Origin: Humisphaera borealis
Lineage (GTDB): Bacteria > Planctomycetota > Phycisphaerae > Tepidisphaerales > Tepidisphaeraceae
DNA: 64,000 nucleotides
Assembly: GCF_015169395.1 (NCBI RefSeq)
Contig: NZ_CP063458.1
Span: 248,001 to 312,000, forward strand
Direction of reading: 5' to 3'
Positions within the stretch are counted from its first letter, which is position 1; each line of letters begins with the position of its first letter. Both the position numbers and the translations under genes were made by a program. The notes beneath the pieces are model-generated. The model was not told the DNA's origin, ran no database searches, and worked only from the letters and a program-made list of their open reading frames with translations. This document shows, piece after piece, positions 37,897 to 45,122 of the stretch.

Positions 37897-38583
37897 ATGC
37901 CTCGAACCGTGTCCAATATGACTCCAGACCCGCTCACCCATCCCGTCATGGACCGCGTCCGCCAGTCGCTCGGCCGGACTGCACCGCGCGTCAATCCGCC
38001 GATTCCCCCGGAGATTGAAGAGCACGTTGTACGCCTGGTTCACAGCGATATCGGCTTGTCGGAGCTTTTCATCAAGCGGGCAAGCGAGATGAAGATGCTC
38101 GTCGAGGCGGTTGGCGTCGAGCAGCTTCTGACCCGCCTGACGGACTTCCTGAAGGAGCACGGGATCAAGCGGATCATGCTGTCGGACACGCCGATCATCC
38201 TGAAGCTCAATATCGTCGAGCACCTGCGACAGGCCGGCCTCGACGCCAAGCAGTGGGCCGACATGACCGCCGACGAGACCTACGACTTCGACTGCGGCGT
38301 GACGGAGGTCGACTACGCCGTCGCTGAGACCGGCACCGTCGCGATCCGCCACGGCCCGCACCACGGCCGGCTGTTGTCACTCGTCCCGTTCGTTCACGTA
38401 GCGATTGTGGAACCCCGGCTGATGGTGGCCGACCTGATCGACCTCTTCGCCGCCCTGAAGCGCGACGGCACCGGCAGTGGCACAACGCTCATCAGCGGCC
38501 CGAGCAAGACAGCGGACATTGAGATGAACACCGTCACCGGCGTTCATGGACCGAATATTGTGAAGGCTTTTGTACTGTCTTAG
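37897..38583 (+). CDS. lutC: lactate utilisation protein LutC (LUD domain)
   Basis: A 228-residue LUD-domain protein completing LutABC. It has 'SELFIKRASEMKMLVEAVGVEQLLTRLTDFLKEHGIKRIMLS', 'FDCGVTEVDYAVAETGTVAIRHGPHHGRLLSLVPFVHVAIVEPRLMV' and the C-terminal 'ISGPSKTADIEMNTVTGVHGPN', all conserved in YkgG/LutC proteins. An alternative start is the ATG at 37918. Downstream lies a GGGCGGGC-type palindrome and a DUF1963 gene. Confidence 0.93.
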   Translation: MPRTVSNMTPDPLTHPVMDRVRQSLGRTAPRVNPPIPPEIEEHVVRLVHSDIGLSELFIKRASEMKMLVEAVGVEQLLTRLTDFLKEHGIKRIMLSDTPIILKLNIVEHLRQAGLDAKQWADMTADETYDFDCGVTEVDYAVAETGTVAIRHGPHHGRLLSLVPFVHVAIVEPRLMVADLIDLFAALKRDGTGSGTTLISGPSKTADIEMNTVTGVHGPNIVKAFVLS

Positions 38584-38593
38584 GTGGGAACAG

Positions 38594-38615
38594 GTAGGGC
38601 GGGCGGTGCCTGCCG
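38594..38615 (+). repeat. left GTAGGGCGGGC word flanking the DUF1963 gene
   Basis: GTAGGGCGGGCGGTGCCTGC (38594-38613) is the inverted counterpart of the unit at 39448-39470. The pair brackets the DUF1963 gene about 830 bases apart. Confidence 0.75.
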
Positions 38616-38668
38616 AAGAGTCACATGCCGCGACGGAGTATTAGACATCTGATGAACTGGGAGGACGT

Positions 38669-39439
38669 ATGTCAATTGAGCTGCCAGATGGGATGGAACC
38701 ACTCCGGGCATTCATCGAATCTCACCGTCGCGATTGCTGGGTACCTGTTGTCCAGTCAGGCGATGGCCCGCTCGACGCGTCGAAGTTCTCCGGCACTCCT
38801 TGGCTACAGGAAGGAGAATCTTGGCCCAGATGCATGTGCTGTGGCAAGCCGATGCAGCTCTTCGCACAGGTGAATTTCGGTACCACACCCAAGGCGACCC
38901 AGAAACAATTCGGCTCACGGTTGTTTCAGGTGTTTCTATGCATCGAAGGGGAATGCCTCTACGTTGAGACGACGACACCGTGCTGGCTGGTTCGGTTCAC
39001 CGACGGCACCAACCAAGCCGACAGAATTGTCACGCCTAAGTTCAGAAACCCATTGCCGCCGAAGCAGATCATTCAGTGGGCACATAAGGATGATTACCCA
39101 GATCACCCTGATCTGGAGGACGCCGGGCTTGCTTTTCCAGACTCCGGTGATGTGATTCGGTGCCCCTCGATCAACTTCGAGGCCGAAGCGCCGTTTGACG
39201 ACTATTTGGCCCTCAGCCACGTGGTTTCGGGAGAGAAGATCGGCGGGTGGCCCAAGTGGAGCAACATTTCAACGGTGTACCCCTCCTGCCCAAAGTGCAG
39301 CAATCCTATGAACGAAATGGTCTTCCAGATCGGCTGTGAGGACAACATCCCTTACATGCTCGGCGACGGCGGTACGGCCCAGGTTGTAAGATGCCAAGAT
39401 CATCCGGACACGTTAGAGTTTACGTGGAGTTGCGGGTGA
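38669..39439 (+). CDS. DUF1963 (YwqG-like) protein
   Basis: A 256-residue protein with the DUF1963 pattern 'WPRCMCCGKPMQLFAQVNFG', 'GSRLFQVFLCIEGECLYVE' and the later 'KIGGWPKWSNISTVYPSCPKCSNPMNEMVFQI' plus 'GTAQVVRCQDHPDTLEFTWSCG'. Two CxxC pairs may bind zinc. The family has no defined activity. GGGAGG at 38659-38664 sets the start. The gene is bracketed by inverted copies of a GGGCGGGC word and is convergent with the DeoR regulator. Confidence 0.82.
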   Translation: MSIELPDGMEPLRAFIESHRRDCWVPVVQSGDGPLDASKFSGTPWLQEGESWPRCMCCGKPMQLFAQVNFGTTPKATQKQFGSRLFQVFLCIEGECLYVETTTPCWLVRFTDGTNQADRIVTPKFRNPLPPKQIIQWAHKDDYPDHPDLEDAGLAFPDSGDVIRCPSINFEAEAPFDDYLALSHVVSGEKIGGWPKWSNISTVYPSCPKCSNPMNEMVFQIGCEDNIPYMLGDGGTAQVVRCQDHPDTLEFTWSCG

Positions 39440-39447
39440 TTCGCCTC

Positions 39448-39470
39448 CGGCGGGCAGTGCCCGCCCTACG
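39448..39470. terminator. GGCGGGC hairpin at the convergent DUF1963/DeoR ends
   Basis: GGCGGGC (39449-39455) and GCCCGCC (39459-39465) form a perfect seven-pair hairpin with an AGT loop. Read on the minus strand the unit starts TAGGGCGGGC, and its TAG (39466-39468) is the deoR stop codon. It may end transcription from both genes. Confidence 0.7.
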
Positions 39471-40239
39471 CGGCCACGATCAACTCACACCCCGCCTTGC
39501 GAACCGCATCAGCGTGCTGCGGCTCAATGCCGGCATCCGTGACGACGACGTGTACCCCCGACAATTCGCACAGGTTCGCCAGCGCCTGCTGGCCGAACTT
39601 GCTGCTGTCGGCGAGCAAAACCACCTGCTGCACCTGCCGCATCATCTGCCGTTCAGCTTGTACGAGCAGGAGATTCTGGTTGTAAATGCTGCCTTCATGC
39701 ACACCCGCACAGCTCAGAAAGAGCGTGGAGGCGTGGATGCTCGTCAGGAAAGTCTCGACGTGCGGTCCGAGCAGTACGCCGTAGCGCGGGTAGACCAGAC
39801 CGCCGGTCAGGAGCAGCTCGACGCTTTCATCGTTCAGGAACAGGTTGCCGATCGGCAGGGAGTTGGTGACCAGTTGCATCGAGCGGCCGGCCAGTTCGCG
39901 GGCCAGGAAGAATGTGCTCGTCCCACCGTCGATGAGCACCGTCTGTCCGGGTTTCACCAGCCCGGCGGCGGCTTTGGCGATCGCCAGTTTGTGTTCCTGC
40001 CGGAAGCTCATCCGCTGGTCGAACGCGTACGGCCGCGAGACCGCGGTCGGCATTTTCTCGCCCAGCCAGACGACGCCCCCGTGTGTTCGCTCGACGATGC
40101 CGGCTTCTTCAAGGGATTCGACGTCGCGGCGAATGGTGGATTGAGACACTCCCAGCTCCGCCGCGAGCGAATCCAGGTCGCTCGTGCCACGCTTGCTCAG
40201 GAGGTTTTTGAGGAGGTTTTGTCGGTCGACGATAAGCAT
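39466..40239 (-). CDS. DeoR-family regulator of the microcompartment operon
   Basis: A sugar-phosphate-responsive repressor of about 257 residues from the ATG at 40239 (a GTG at 40278 is possible). The N-terminal helix-turn-helix is 'LDSLAAELGVSQSTIRRDVESLEEAGIVERTHGG', followed by the DeoR sensor domain with 'KLAIAKAAAGLVKPGQTVLIDGGTSTFFLARELAG', 'VELLLTGGLVYPRYGVLLGP' and 'LLADSSKFGQQALANLC'. It is the last gene of the minus-strand microcompartment operon, so it probably controls the whole unit; the phased CAGAA boxes over the promoter at 51614-51646 are candidate operators. The inducer is likely a deoxyhexose phosphate or DHAP-type product. Confidence 0.93.
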   Translation of the reverse strand: MLIVDRQNLLKNLLSKRGTSDLDSLAAELGVSQSTIRRDVESLEEAGIVERTHGGVVWLGEKMPTAVSRPYAFDQRMSFRQEHKLAIAKAAAGLVKPGQTVLIDGGTSTFFLARELAGRSMQLVTNSLPIGNLFLNDESVELLLTGGLVYPRYGVLLGPHVETFLTSIHASTLFLSCAGVHEGSIYNQNLLLVQAERQMMRQVQQVVLLADSSKFGQQALANLCELSGVHVVVTDAGIEPQHADAVRKAGCELIVAA

Positions 40240-40342
40240 CAGGTACGGCGCGGCGGCGTTCGATTGTAGGGCCGGCACGGCCCGTGGGAACCATCAAGAT
40301 TCGCTGAAAAAATCAGTGTTTCGCGAAGCGGACGCCTTTTCG

Positions 40343-40364
40343 CGGCGGGCAGTACCTGCCCCTA
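40343..40364 (-). repeat. TAGGGGCAGG palindrome supplying a stop codon
   Basis: Read on the minus strand this unit is TAGGGGCAGGTACTGCCCGC plus CG, with the hairpin GGGCAGGTACTGCCC. Its TAG (40364-40362) is the stop of the aldolase-like gene. Related in sequence to the units at 38594 and 39448. Confidence 0.75.
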
Positions 40365-41690
40365 TCTGCTCCGATCGCGTGCGATCTCCGAGGCGATCCG
40401 CTGCCGTGACACCGCAACCTTTTGTGCGGGCGTCATCTTCGCAAAGTCGGGAGAGCCGTCGGCCTTGCGAGGGATCTCGCCGACGATTGCAGTGTCGATT
40501 TTTCTGGGCGCAGGGGTGTCTCCACCCGCCGTCGCCGCAGCTGCCGTTGCAATGGGTTTAGCCGATGCAGCATCGCCACCAGCAACGGCGGGCGAGGACG
40601 CCCGCGTTCCCACGACCGTCGCCACGACCTTCGGCATCGCCGGTACTGTCACTGCGCTGGGTTTGGTCGCGCCGCCGCCGGCGTAACTCATCTCCTGCGT
40701 GGTTAACTGCATGTCGTTGGCGAGGGTGCGAATGGGTTTGATTCCCAACTTTTGCAGTTCGCCATGGTACGCCTTCACCGCCTCTTCCGGCGTGATCTTC
40801 CCGTCGGCGAGCATTCGGAGGAACGTTATAAACGTGAGCTGATGTTCGCTGTTGTTGATCTTGCGGCCGTAAAGCGCCGCTCGAGCGCCATACTTCTTTG
40901 CCTCGGCCAGTTGCTTGAAGGCGTCGTACGTCGTGCCGCTGGCACCGCCCAAAATCCCAGGGACCAAGTGCGGGTCGTAGGTCGCGAGTTCTTCCATCGC
41001 CCGCGGGCCGTGGTAGACGATCTTGAGAAACACCGGCCGCCCGGCCTGCGGCACGCCGGCGAGCGTGCGGACGATCAGGTCGTTGATGAACCGCCCGAGG
41101 TCGGCGGGGCAGTGGTCGCCGCAGGCGTTGGGGTCGAACACTTCCAGGAAGTGCCGGAAGCCGACCCTTTCAGCCTCGATGCGGAAATCCTTGTACGCCA
41201 GCACCGTGGGGTAATCGAACTCGAGCTTGTTGTTCGGCGTGATCGAGTAGAGGCCGAGGTCCGCGCCCAGACGTCGCTCGGCCGGTGTCGGATTGACCTT
41301 GCCGCTCTGGATCTGTTCCAGCGTCGCGCTGCGGAACGGCCGCGACGGCTCAGCCCCGTAGGTTCCCCCGGCCGGCAGGTGAATGTCGGTCGTGTCGTTG
41401 GCCCGGGCGGCGGGGGTGATCGCGGTGCCGTCGAACAGCCGTTCGCGGATGCAAAGCTGATCGTTCGTGCTGGCCGAGGTCAGGACAATATCGACCAGGC
41501 CCTGCCTGATGACCTGGCGGATCTGGTCGCGGTAGTTGGCCAGCGACCGCCGCTTGCCGGTGACATGATCCACGCCCGTCGCCGCCAGACCGGTGGCCAT
41601 GTCCGCGTCCTTGGCGTCGGCAAGGATGAAGTCCTTGCTACCGCTGGGATCGCGATGGATGTTGGCGAGCTTTTCGTCGAGGGACTTCAT
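40362..41690 (-). CDS. microcompartment-associated TIM-barrel aldolase-like protein with encapsulation-type tail
   Basis: A 442-residue protein. Residues about 20-320 look like a class I aldolase-type TIM barrel ('GLVDIVLTSASTNDQLCIRERLFDG', 'LAYKDFRIEAERVGFRHFLEVFDPNACGDHC', 'VFLKIVYHGPRAMEELA' with Lys223 as a possible Schiff-base residue, 'GILGGASGTTYDAFKQLAEAKKYGARAALYGRKIN'). An alanine/threonine/proline linker (about 340-395) leads to a short amphipathic helix 'MTPAQKVAVSRQRIASEIAR', which resembles encapsulation peptides. It is conserved in planctomycete microcompartment loci as far as I know, but its reaction is not established. An upstream arginine-rich extension to 41933 was rejected. 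Confidence 0.82.
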   Translation of the reverse strand: MKSLDEKLANIHRDPSGSKDFILADAKDADMATGLAATGVDHVTGKRRSLANYRDQIRQVIRQGLVDIVLTSASTNDQLCIRERLFDGTAITPAARANDTTDIHLPAGGTYGAEPSRPFRSATLEQIQSGKVNPTPAERRLGADLGLYSITPNNKLEFDYPTVLAYKDFRIEAERVGFRHFLEVFDPNACGDHCPADLGRFINDLIVRTLAGVPQAGRPVFLKIVYHGPRAMEELATYDPHLVPGILGGASGTTYDAFKQLAEAKKYGARAALYGRKINNSEHQLTFITFLRMLADGKITPEEAVKAYHGELQKLGIKPIRTLANDMQLTTQEMSYAGGGATKPSAVTVPAMPKVVATVVGTRASSPAVAGGDAASAKPIATAAAATAGGDTPAPRKIDTAIVGEIPRKADGSPDFAKMTPAQKVAVSRQRIASEIARDRSR

Positions 41691-41731
41691 GGCAGCGACT
41701 TCACCGCGGATCTCCGAACGGCCGGCCGACG

Positions 41732-42637
41732 TCACTTCTGCAGATTCAGCGCGGCGGGTTTTGCCCCGGACAGTGCGGTCTCCGGACCCTGCGGAGGAAA
41801 GTCTAGGGCCACCGCGGCCTGCCACTCCTGCGGGCCCCCGCTGAGCCGTACTCGGACCGGCGTCTCGGTCCCGTCGGCGGCGGCGACTGCCACCTTCGCG
41901 TCGTAGAGGCCGATCGGGATGTCGAGCACGCACGCCGCATTGGAGCCCATGTCCGCCAGCGGCAGTCGCTTGACGATCGGCTCGCCCTTAGAACCGTCCA
42001 GGAGCGGCCCGCGCGGCGTCAGCCTGACGACGACCGTCGCGTCCTTGGGAAAGTCCTGGTTGAGGCGGCGGTTCCCGATCCCGCCATCCCCGAGGTCGAT
42101 CCGGGCACCGTAATAAGCCAGCTTTCGGAGCACCGGCGACTTATCGTCCCCGCCGGGGCGGAGACCTGAGATCTTGGCGACGAAGTCGCGGACGATGCCC
42201 GGCCGAGTGTCCGGGCCGATACCCTTGCCGTCGCGCAGGCTGAGCTTCCCATCGGTCGGCCAGAGTTCGAGCTTGTATGGCTTGCCGTTGTATTCGATCG
42301 CCGTCTTGGCCGACAGGTTGGCGGCGAACCCGGCGGGCACCTCCAGGTCGTACGTGCCGTCCTTCGCATCGCCGTGGGCGATCGTGGCCGGGGCCGTCAC
42401 GGTCGCCCGGTTAGCGTCGCCGACAAACCCACTGCAGACGACGGTGAAGGCCGGGATCGGCTTGCCGTCGGAGAACGTCGCCCGGCCGATCGCGTGGCCG
42501 GGCTTGGCCACCAGCGGGGCCGGGACGGCCGGCTTGTCGCCCGACGCCGGTTTGTCTTGGGCGTGGCCCTGGCTCGACCCGAGAAGCGAGGCGATCAAAA
42601 ACGCGTACGCCGCGATCGATGTCCAGCGAATGCCCAT
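41732..42637 (-). CDS. secreted protein encoded inside the microcompartment operon
   Basis: A 301-residue protein with a signal peptide (MGIRWTSIAAYAFLIASLLG ending 'SSQGHAQ') and an AGGAGA site before the ATG at 42637. The mature part has 'PGHAIGRATFSDGKPIPAFTVVCSGFVGDANRATV', 'GTYDLEVPAGFAANLSAKTAIEYNGKPYKLELWPTDG' and later 'IGLYDAKVAVAAADGTETPVRVRL', which read as beta-sandwich domains of the carboxypeptidase-regulatory type. Export is at odds with a cytosolic organelle, so it may handle the extracellular polysaccharide substrate. It is tightly placed between the aldolase-like and dehydrogenase genes. Confidence 0.8.
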   Translation of the reverse strand: MGIRWTSIAAYAFLIASLLGSSQGHAQDKPASGDKPAVPAPLVAKPGHAIGRATFSDGKPIPAFTVVCSGFVGDANRATVTAPATIAHGDAKDGTYDLEVPAGFAANLSAKTAIEYNGKPYKLELWPTDGKLSLRDGKGIGPDTRPGIVRDFVAKISGLRPGGDDKSPVLRKLAYYGARIDLGDGGIGNRRLNQDFPKDATVVVRLTPRGPLLDGSKGEPIVKRLPLADMGSNAACVLDIPIGLYDAKVAVAAADGTETPVRVRLSGGPQEWQAAVALDFPPQGPETALSGAKPAALNLQK

Positions 42638-42719
42638 GGAGAATCTCCTTCTCTCCCCAACCTCCGACCTTGTGCGGAGGTCGATCATCCGGGCGGGAAA
42701 CACGTTCCCGACGCCTGCT

Positions 42720-43643
42720 CTACTTGATCTGTCCCCAGGTCGCGTCCAGCGCCTTACAGCTCGCTTGGAAGCCGCTCGCTTCGCGTGGCCAGAGTTCGAT
42801 TTCAAATCGCTTCAGCACGCCGCCCTTGCCGACGAGCGTCGGCACGCTGGTGCAGGTGCCTTTCACGCCGTACTCGCCGGTCAACTGGCTGCTCACCGGC
42901 AGAACCTTGGGTTGATTGAGCACGATCGGGTGAATCACCTCGGCGATGCTCAGTGCGACGGCGCGGCCTGCGCCGCCTTTGAGACTGATGCACTCGGCAC
43001 CGCTCTTCTTGGTCCGTTCAAACACCTTGTTCTGCTGTACGGCGTTGAAGTTTGGCAGCTTGGTCAGCGGGATGCCGCCGGCCTCGGCGGTGCTCCAGAC
43101 GGGGACCATGCTGTCGCCGTGCTCGCCGATGATCAGCGCCTTGATCTGGCTCGCCGGCAGGCCGGTCTCGAGTGCGATCAGGCTGCGGAAGCGGGCGGTG
43201 TCGAGCACTGTGCCCAGGCCGATGCAGCGAGCCGGTTCCCACTTGAGCGTCTCGATCGCCAGGCGCGTCAGGATGTCGACCGGGTTGGAGACGACGAAGA
43301 TGATCGCGTCCTTCTTCAGCCCGGCGCCCTTGAGCGACTCCAGCACCTGCTTGAAGAGCGACACGTTGCGGTTGATCAGATCCAGCCGGCTCTCATCCGG
43401 CTTGCGGCGCAGGCCGGCGGTAATGCAGACGATGTCGGCATCGGCGGCACGGTCGTACCCGCCGGCGTAGATCTTCTGATCGCCGATGATGCTGCAGCCG
43501 TGGAGGAGGTCGAGGGCTTCGCCCTCGGCCATTTTCTCGTTGGCGTCGAGGAGGTGGATTTCAGAGACGATGCCCGCGCACTGCAGCGCGAACGCCGCAT
43601 CTGAGCCGACCCGTCCACCGCCGCCGATGATGCTGACTTTCAT
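42720..43643 (-). CDS. lactate/malate dehydrogenase-family enzyme of the microcompartment
   Basis: A 307-residue NAD(H)-dependent 2-hydroxyacid dehydrogenase-fold protein: Rossmann motif 'KVSIIGGGGRVGSDAAFALQ', 'DIVCITAGLRRKPDESR' with the substrate loop Arg residues, 'VVSNPVDILTRLAIETL', catalytic His in 'IIGEHGDSMVPVWS'. In the PVC-type microcompartment such an enzyme is assigned to recycling NADH, possibly by reducing lactaldehyde to 1,2-propanediol or handling lactate. Substrate specificity cannot be read from the sequence. Confidence 0.9.
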   Translation of the reverse strand: MKVSIIGGGGRVGSDAAFALQCAGIVSEIHLLDANEKMAEGEALDLLHGCSIIGDQKIYAGGYDRAADADIVCITAGLRRKPDESRLDLINRNVSLFKQVLESLKGAGLKKDAIIFVVSNPVDILTRLAIETLKWEPARCIGLGTVLDTARFRSLIALETGLPASQIKALIIGEHGDSMVPVWSTAEAGGIPLTKLPNFNAVQQNKVFERTKKSGAECISLKGGAGRAVALSIAEVIHPIVLNQPKVLPVSSQLTGEYGVKGTCTSVPTLVGKGGVLKRFEIELWPREASGFQASCKALDATWGQIK

Positions 43644-43651
43644 AGAGGTCT

Positions 43652-43762
43652 CGTAGGGTCCGCCTTAGCGGACGCGATGCCCGCCTAGGCGGACCGATGT
43701 CGTCGTATGCGTGGGAACTCTGGCGAAGCGATGCCTTCGCGTCCGCCAAGGCGGACCCTACG
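43652..43762 (-). repeat. TAGGGTCCGCC inverted pair between aldolase and dehydrogenase genes
   Basis: The arm at 43652-43676 and the inverted arm at 43738-43762 agree at 24 of 25 positions, and each contains the palindrome TCCGCC-TT-GGCGGA. The right arm overlaps the end of the aldolase gene, whose stop TAG (43760-43758) is part of the repeat. A further CCGCCTAGGCGG palindrome lies at 43681-43692. Confidence 0.93.
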
Positions 43763-44693
43763 CCGTCGCCATGATCTGGTCCGTGATCGTCTGGATAAGC
43801 GTCTCCATGTCGGCTTCGCTGACGTTCGCCGGCAGCGAGGGGAGCATCGACGCAATCGCATCGCCCAGGCCGCCGCTGGGCGGGCAGGCGCAGCTCGCGT
43901 TGCCGCTGCTGGTGACGCCGCTGGCGGTCTGAACCTTGCCGCGGGTGGCGATGTCGCCGCCGACGCGGGTCAGGAAGTCGCTTGAGCAGCTCATCCCTTC
44001 GCCGCCGTTATCGAGGCGCGGTTCACGCAGGCCGAAGCGAACCTTCAACTCCAGCAGTTCCTTCATTTCCTTCGAATCCAGCGGACGGACCGAGCCCAGG
44101 CTCTTGGCGAGCATCAGGATTCGGCTGTAGGCGTCGACGATTTCAAGCTTGTAGTACGCCTCTTCGAGGCTCGTGCTGAACGTCACCGTGCCGTGGTTCT
44201 GTAGCAGGATGGTGTTGCTGTCCTTGAGGAACGGGATCAGCGATTCGCCCAGCCGCTTGTCGCCGGGCGTGACGTACTTGGCGGTCTTGACGACGCCGAG
44301 GAACACCTCGGCCTCGGGGTGAATGCAGGTCGGCAGCTCGACGCCGGCGATCGCGAACGCCGTCGCGTGAGGCGGATGACTGTGAACCACGGCCTTCACG
44401 TCCGGCCGCTGCTTGTAGATTTCCAGATGCATCAGCATTTCGCTGGTGCGTTTCCGCTTGCCGGCGAGCTGCTTGCCTTCGATGTCCACTGTGCAGATGT
44501 CATCAGGCTTCAGGAAGCCTTTGCTGATACCCGTCGGCGTGCAAAGGAATTTGTTCGGTCCGATCTTCAGCGAGTGATTGCCTTCGTTGCCGGCGCAGAA
44601 GCCTTTGAGCCAGATGCGGCGGCCGATCTCGCACATCTCTTCTTTGAGCTTGAACTCGGAGACGCCGTTGTTGCTGGTGGATGTGTAGGCCAT
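43758..44693 (-). CDS. class II aldolase (fuculose/rhamnulose-1-phosphate type) with C-terminal targeting tail
   Basis: A zinc-dependent aldolase of 311 residues expected to cleave L-fuculose-1-P or L-rhamnulose-1-P to DHAP and L-lactaldehyde, the entry step of the PVC-type microcompartment. Zinc ligands His104, His106 ('VVHSHPPHA') and His167 ('LLQNHGTV') and acid Glu85 are present. After the catalytic domain (to about 225) comes a long linker with an odd Cys cluster ('NASCACPP') and a final amphipathic helix 'SEADMETLIQTITDQIMATA', the encapsulation peptide type. An alternative start six codons upstream exists at 44711. Confidence 0.93.
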   Translation of the reverse strand: MAYTSTSNNGVSEFKLKEEMCEIGRRIWLKGFCAGNEGNHSLKIGPNKFLCTPTGISKGFLKPDDICTVDIEGKQLAGKRKRTSEMLMHLEIYKQRPDVKAVVHSHPPHATAFAIAGVELPTCIHPEAEVFLGVVKTAKYVTPGDKRLGESLIPFLKDSNTILLQNHGTVTFSTSLEEAYYKLEIVDAYSRILMLAKSLGSVRPLDSKEMKELLELKVRFGLREPRLDNGGEGMSCSSDFLTRVGGDIATRGKVQTASGVTSSGNASCACPPSGGLGDAIASMLPSLPANVSEADMETLIQTITDQIMATA

Positions 44694-44757
44694 AGGTTCT
44701 TCTCGATTCATTTACGGACGCATGCGGCTCGGCAGGCCCGGCCAATCAGTGACCCGT

Positions 44758-45051
44758 TCAGATTTCGTGCTTCACCGTCACCGTATCCAGGATCGCGCAG
44801 TTGTACGCATCGAGCGGCACGCGCTTCTCCGGGTAGAACGGCATCGTCGCTTCGCGGCTTTCGGTGAATGCGATCGTGTCGCCTTCGCCGGCGCCGAAAT
44901 GGTCGTACACGACCAGGGCTTCCTTCGACCTGCGAGGCTTGCCGACCAGGCTGAACCGATCCTGCACCTCAACGATCAGAAACCGGCCGCCTACGAGCGT
45001 GTCGTAGATGGGGCTGAGGGTGAGACGGCCGATCACTTTGCCGATTCGCAT
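44758..45051 (-). CDS. BMC-P shell pentamer protein (EutN/CcmL family), copy 1
   Basis: A 97-residue shell vertex protein: 'MRIGKVIGRLTLSPIYDTLVGGRFLIVEV', 'KEALVVYDHFGAGEGDTIAFTESREATMPFYPEKRVPLDAYNCAILDTV'. The 'GEGD' turn and 'D-x-x-x-V/I' ending are family features. Pentamers cap the vertices of the polyhedral shell. One of three BMC-P genes in the operon. No ribosome site is seen because the spacer repeat reaches the start codon. Confidence 0.94.
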   Translation of the reverse strand: MRIGKVIGRLTLSPIYDTLVGGRFLIVEVQDRFSLVGKPRRSKEALVVYDHFGAGEGDTIAFTESREATMPFYPEKRVPLDAYNCAILDTVTVKHEI

Positions 45052-45054
45052 TAC

Positions 45055-45119
45055 ATTGTGGTGCGGGCTTCAGCCTGCACTTGCTTGTTCAGGATGCAGG
45101 CTAAAGCCTGCACCACAAT
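45055..45119 (-). repeat. GCAGGCT-AGCCTGC inverted repeat before BMC-P copy 1
   Basis: ATTGTGGTGCGGGCTTCAGC onward (45055-45079) pairs with the arm at 45095-45119 at 23 of 25 positions over a 15-base loop. Each arm also folds on itself (GCAGGCTTTAGCCTGC). The repeat occupies nearly all of the 71-base spacer. Confidence 0.93.
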
Positions 45120-45122
45120 CAA

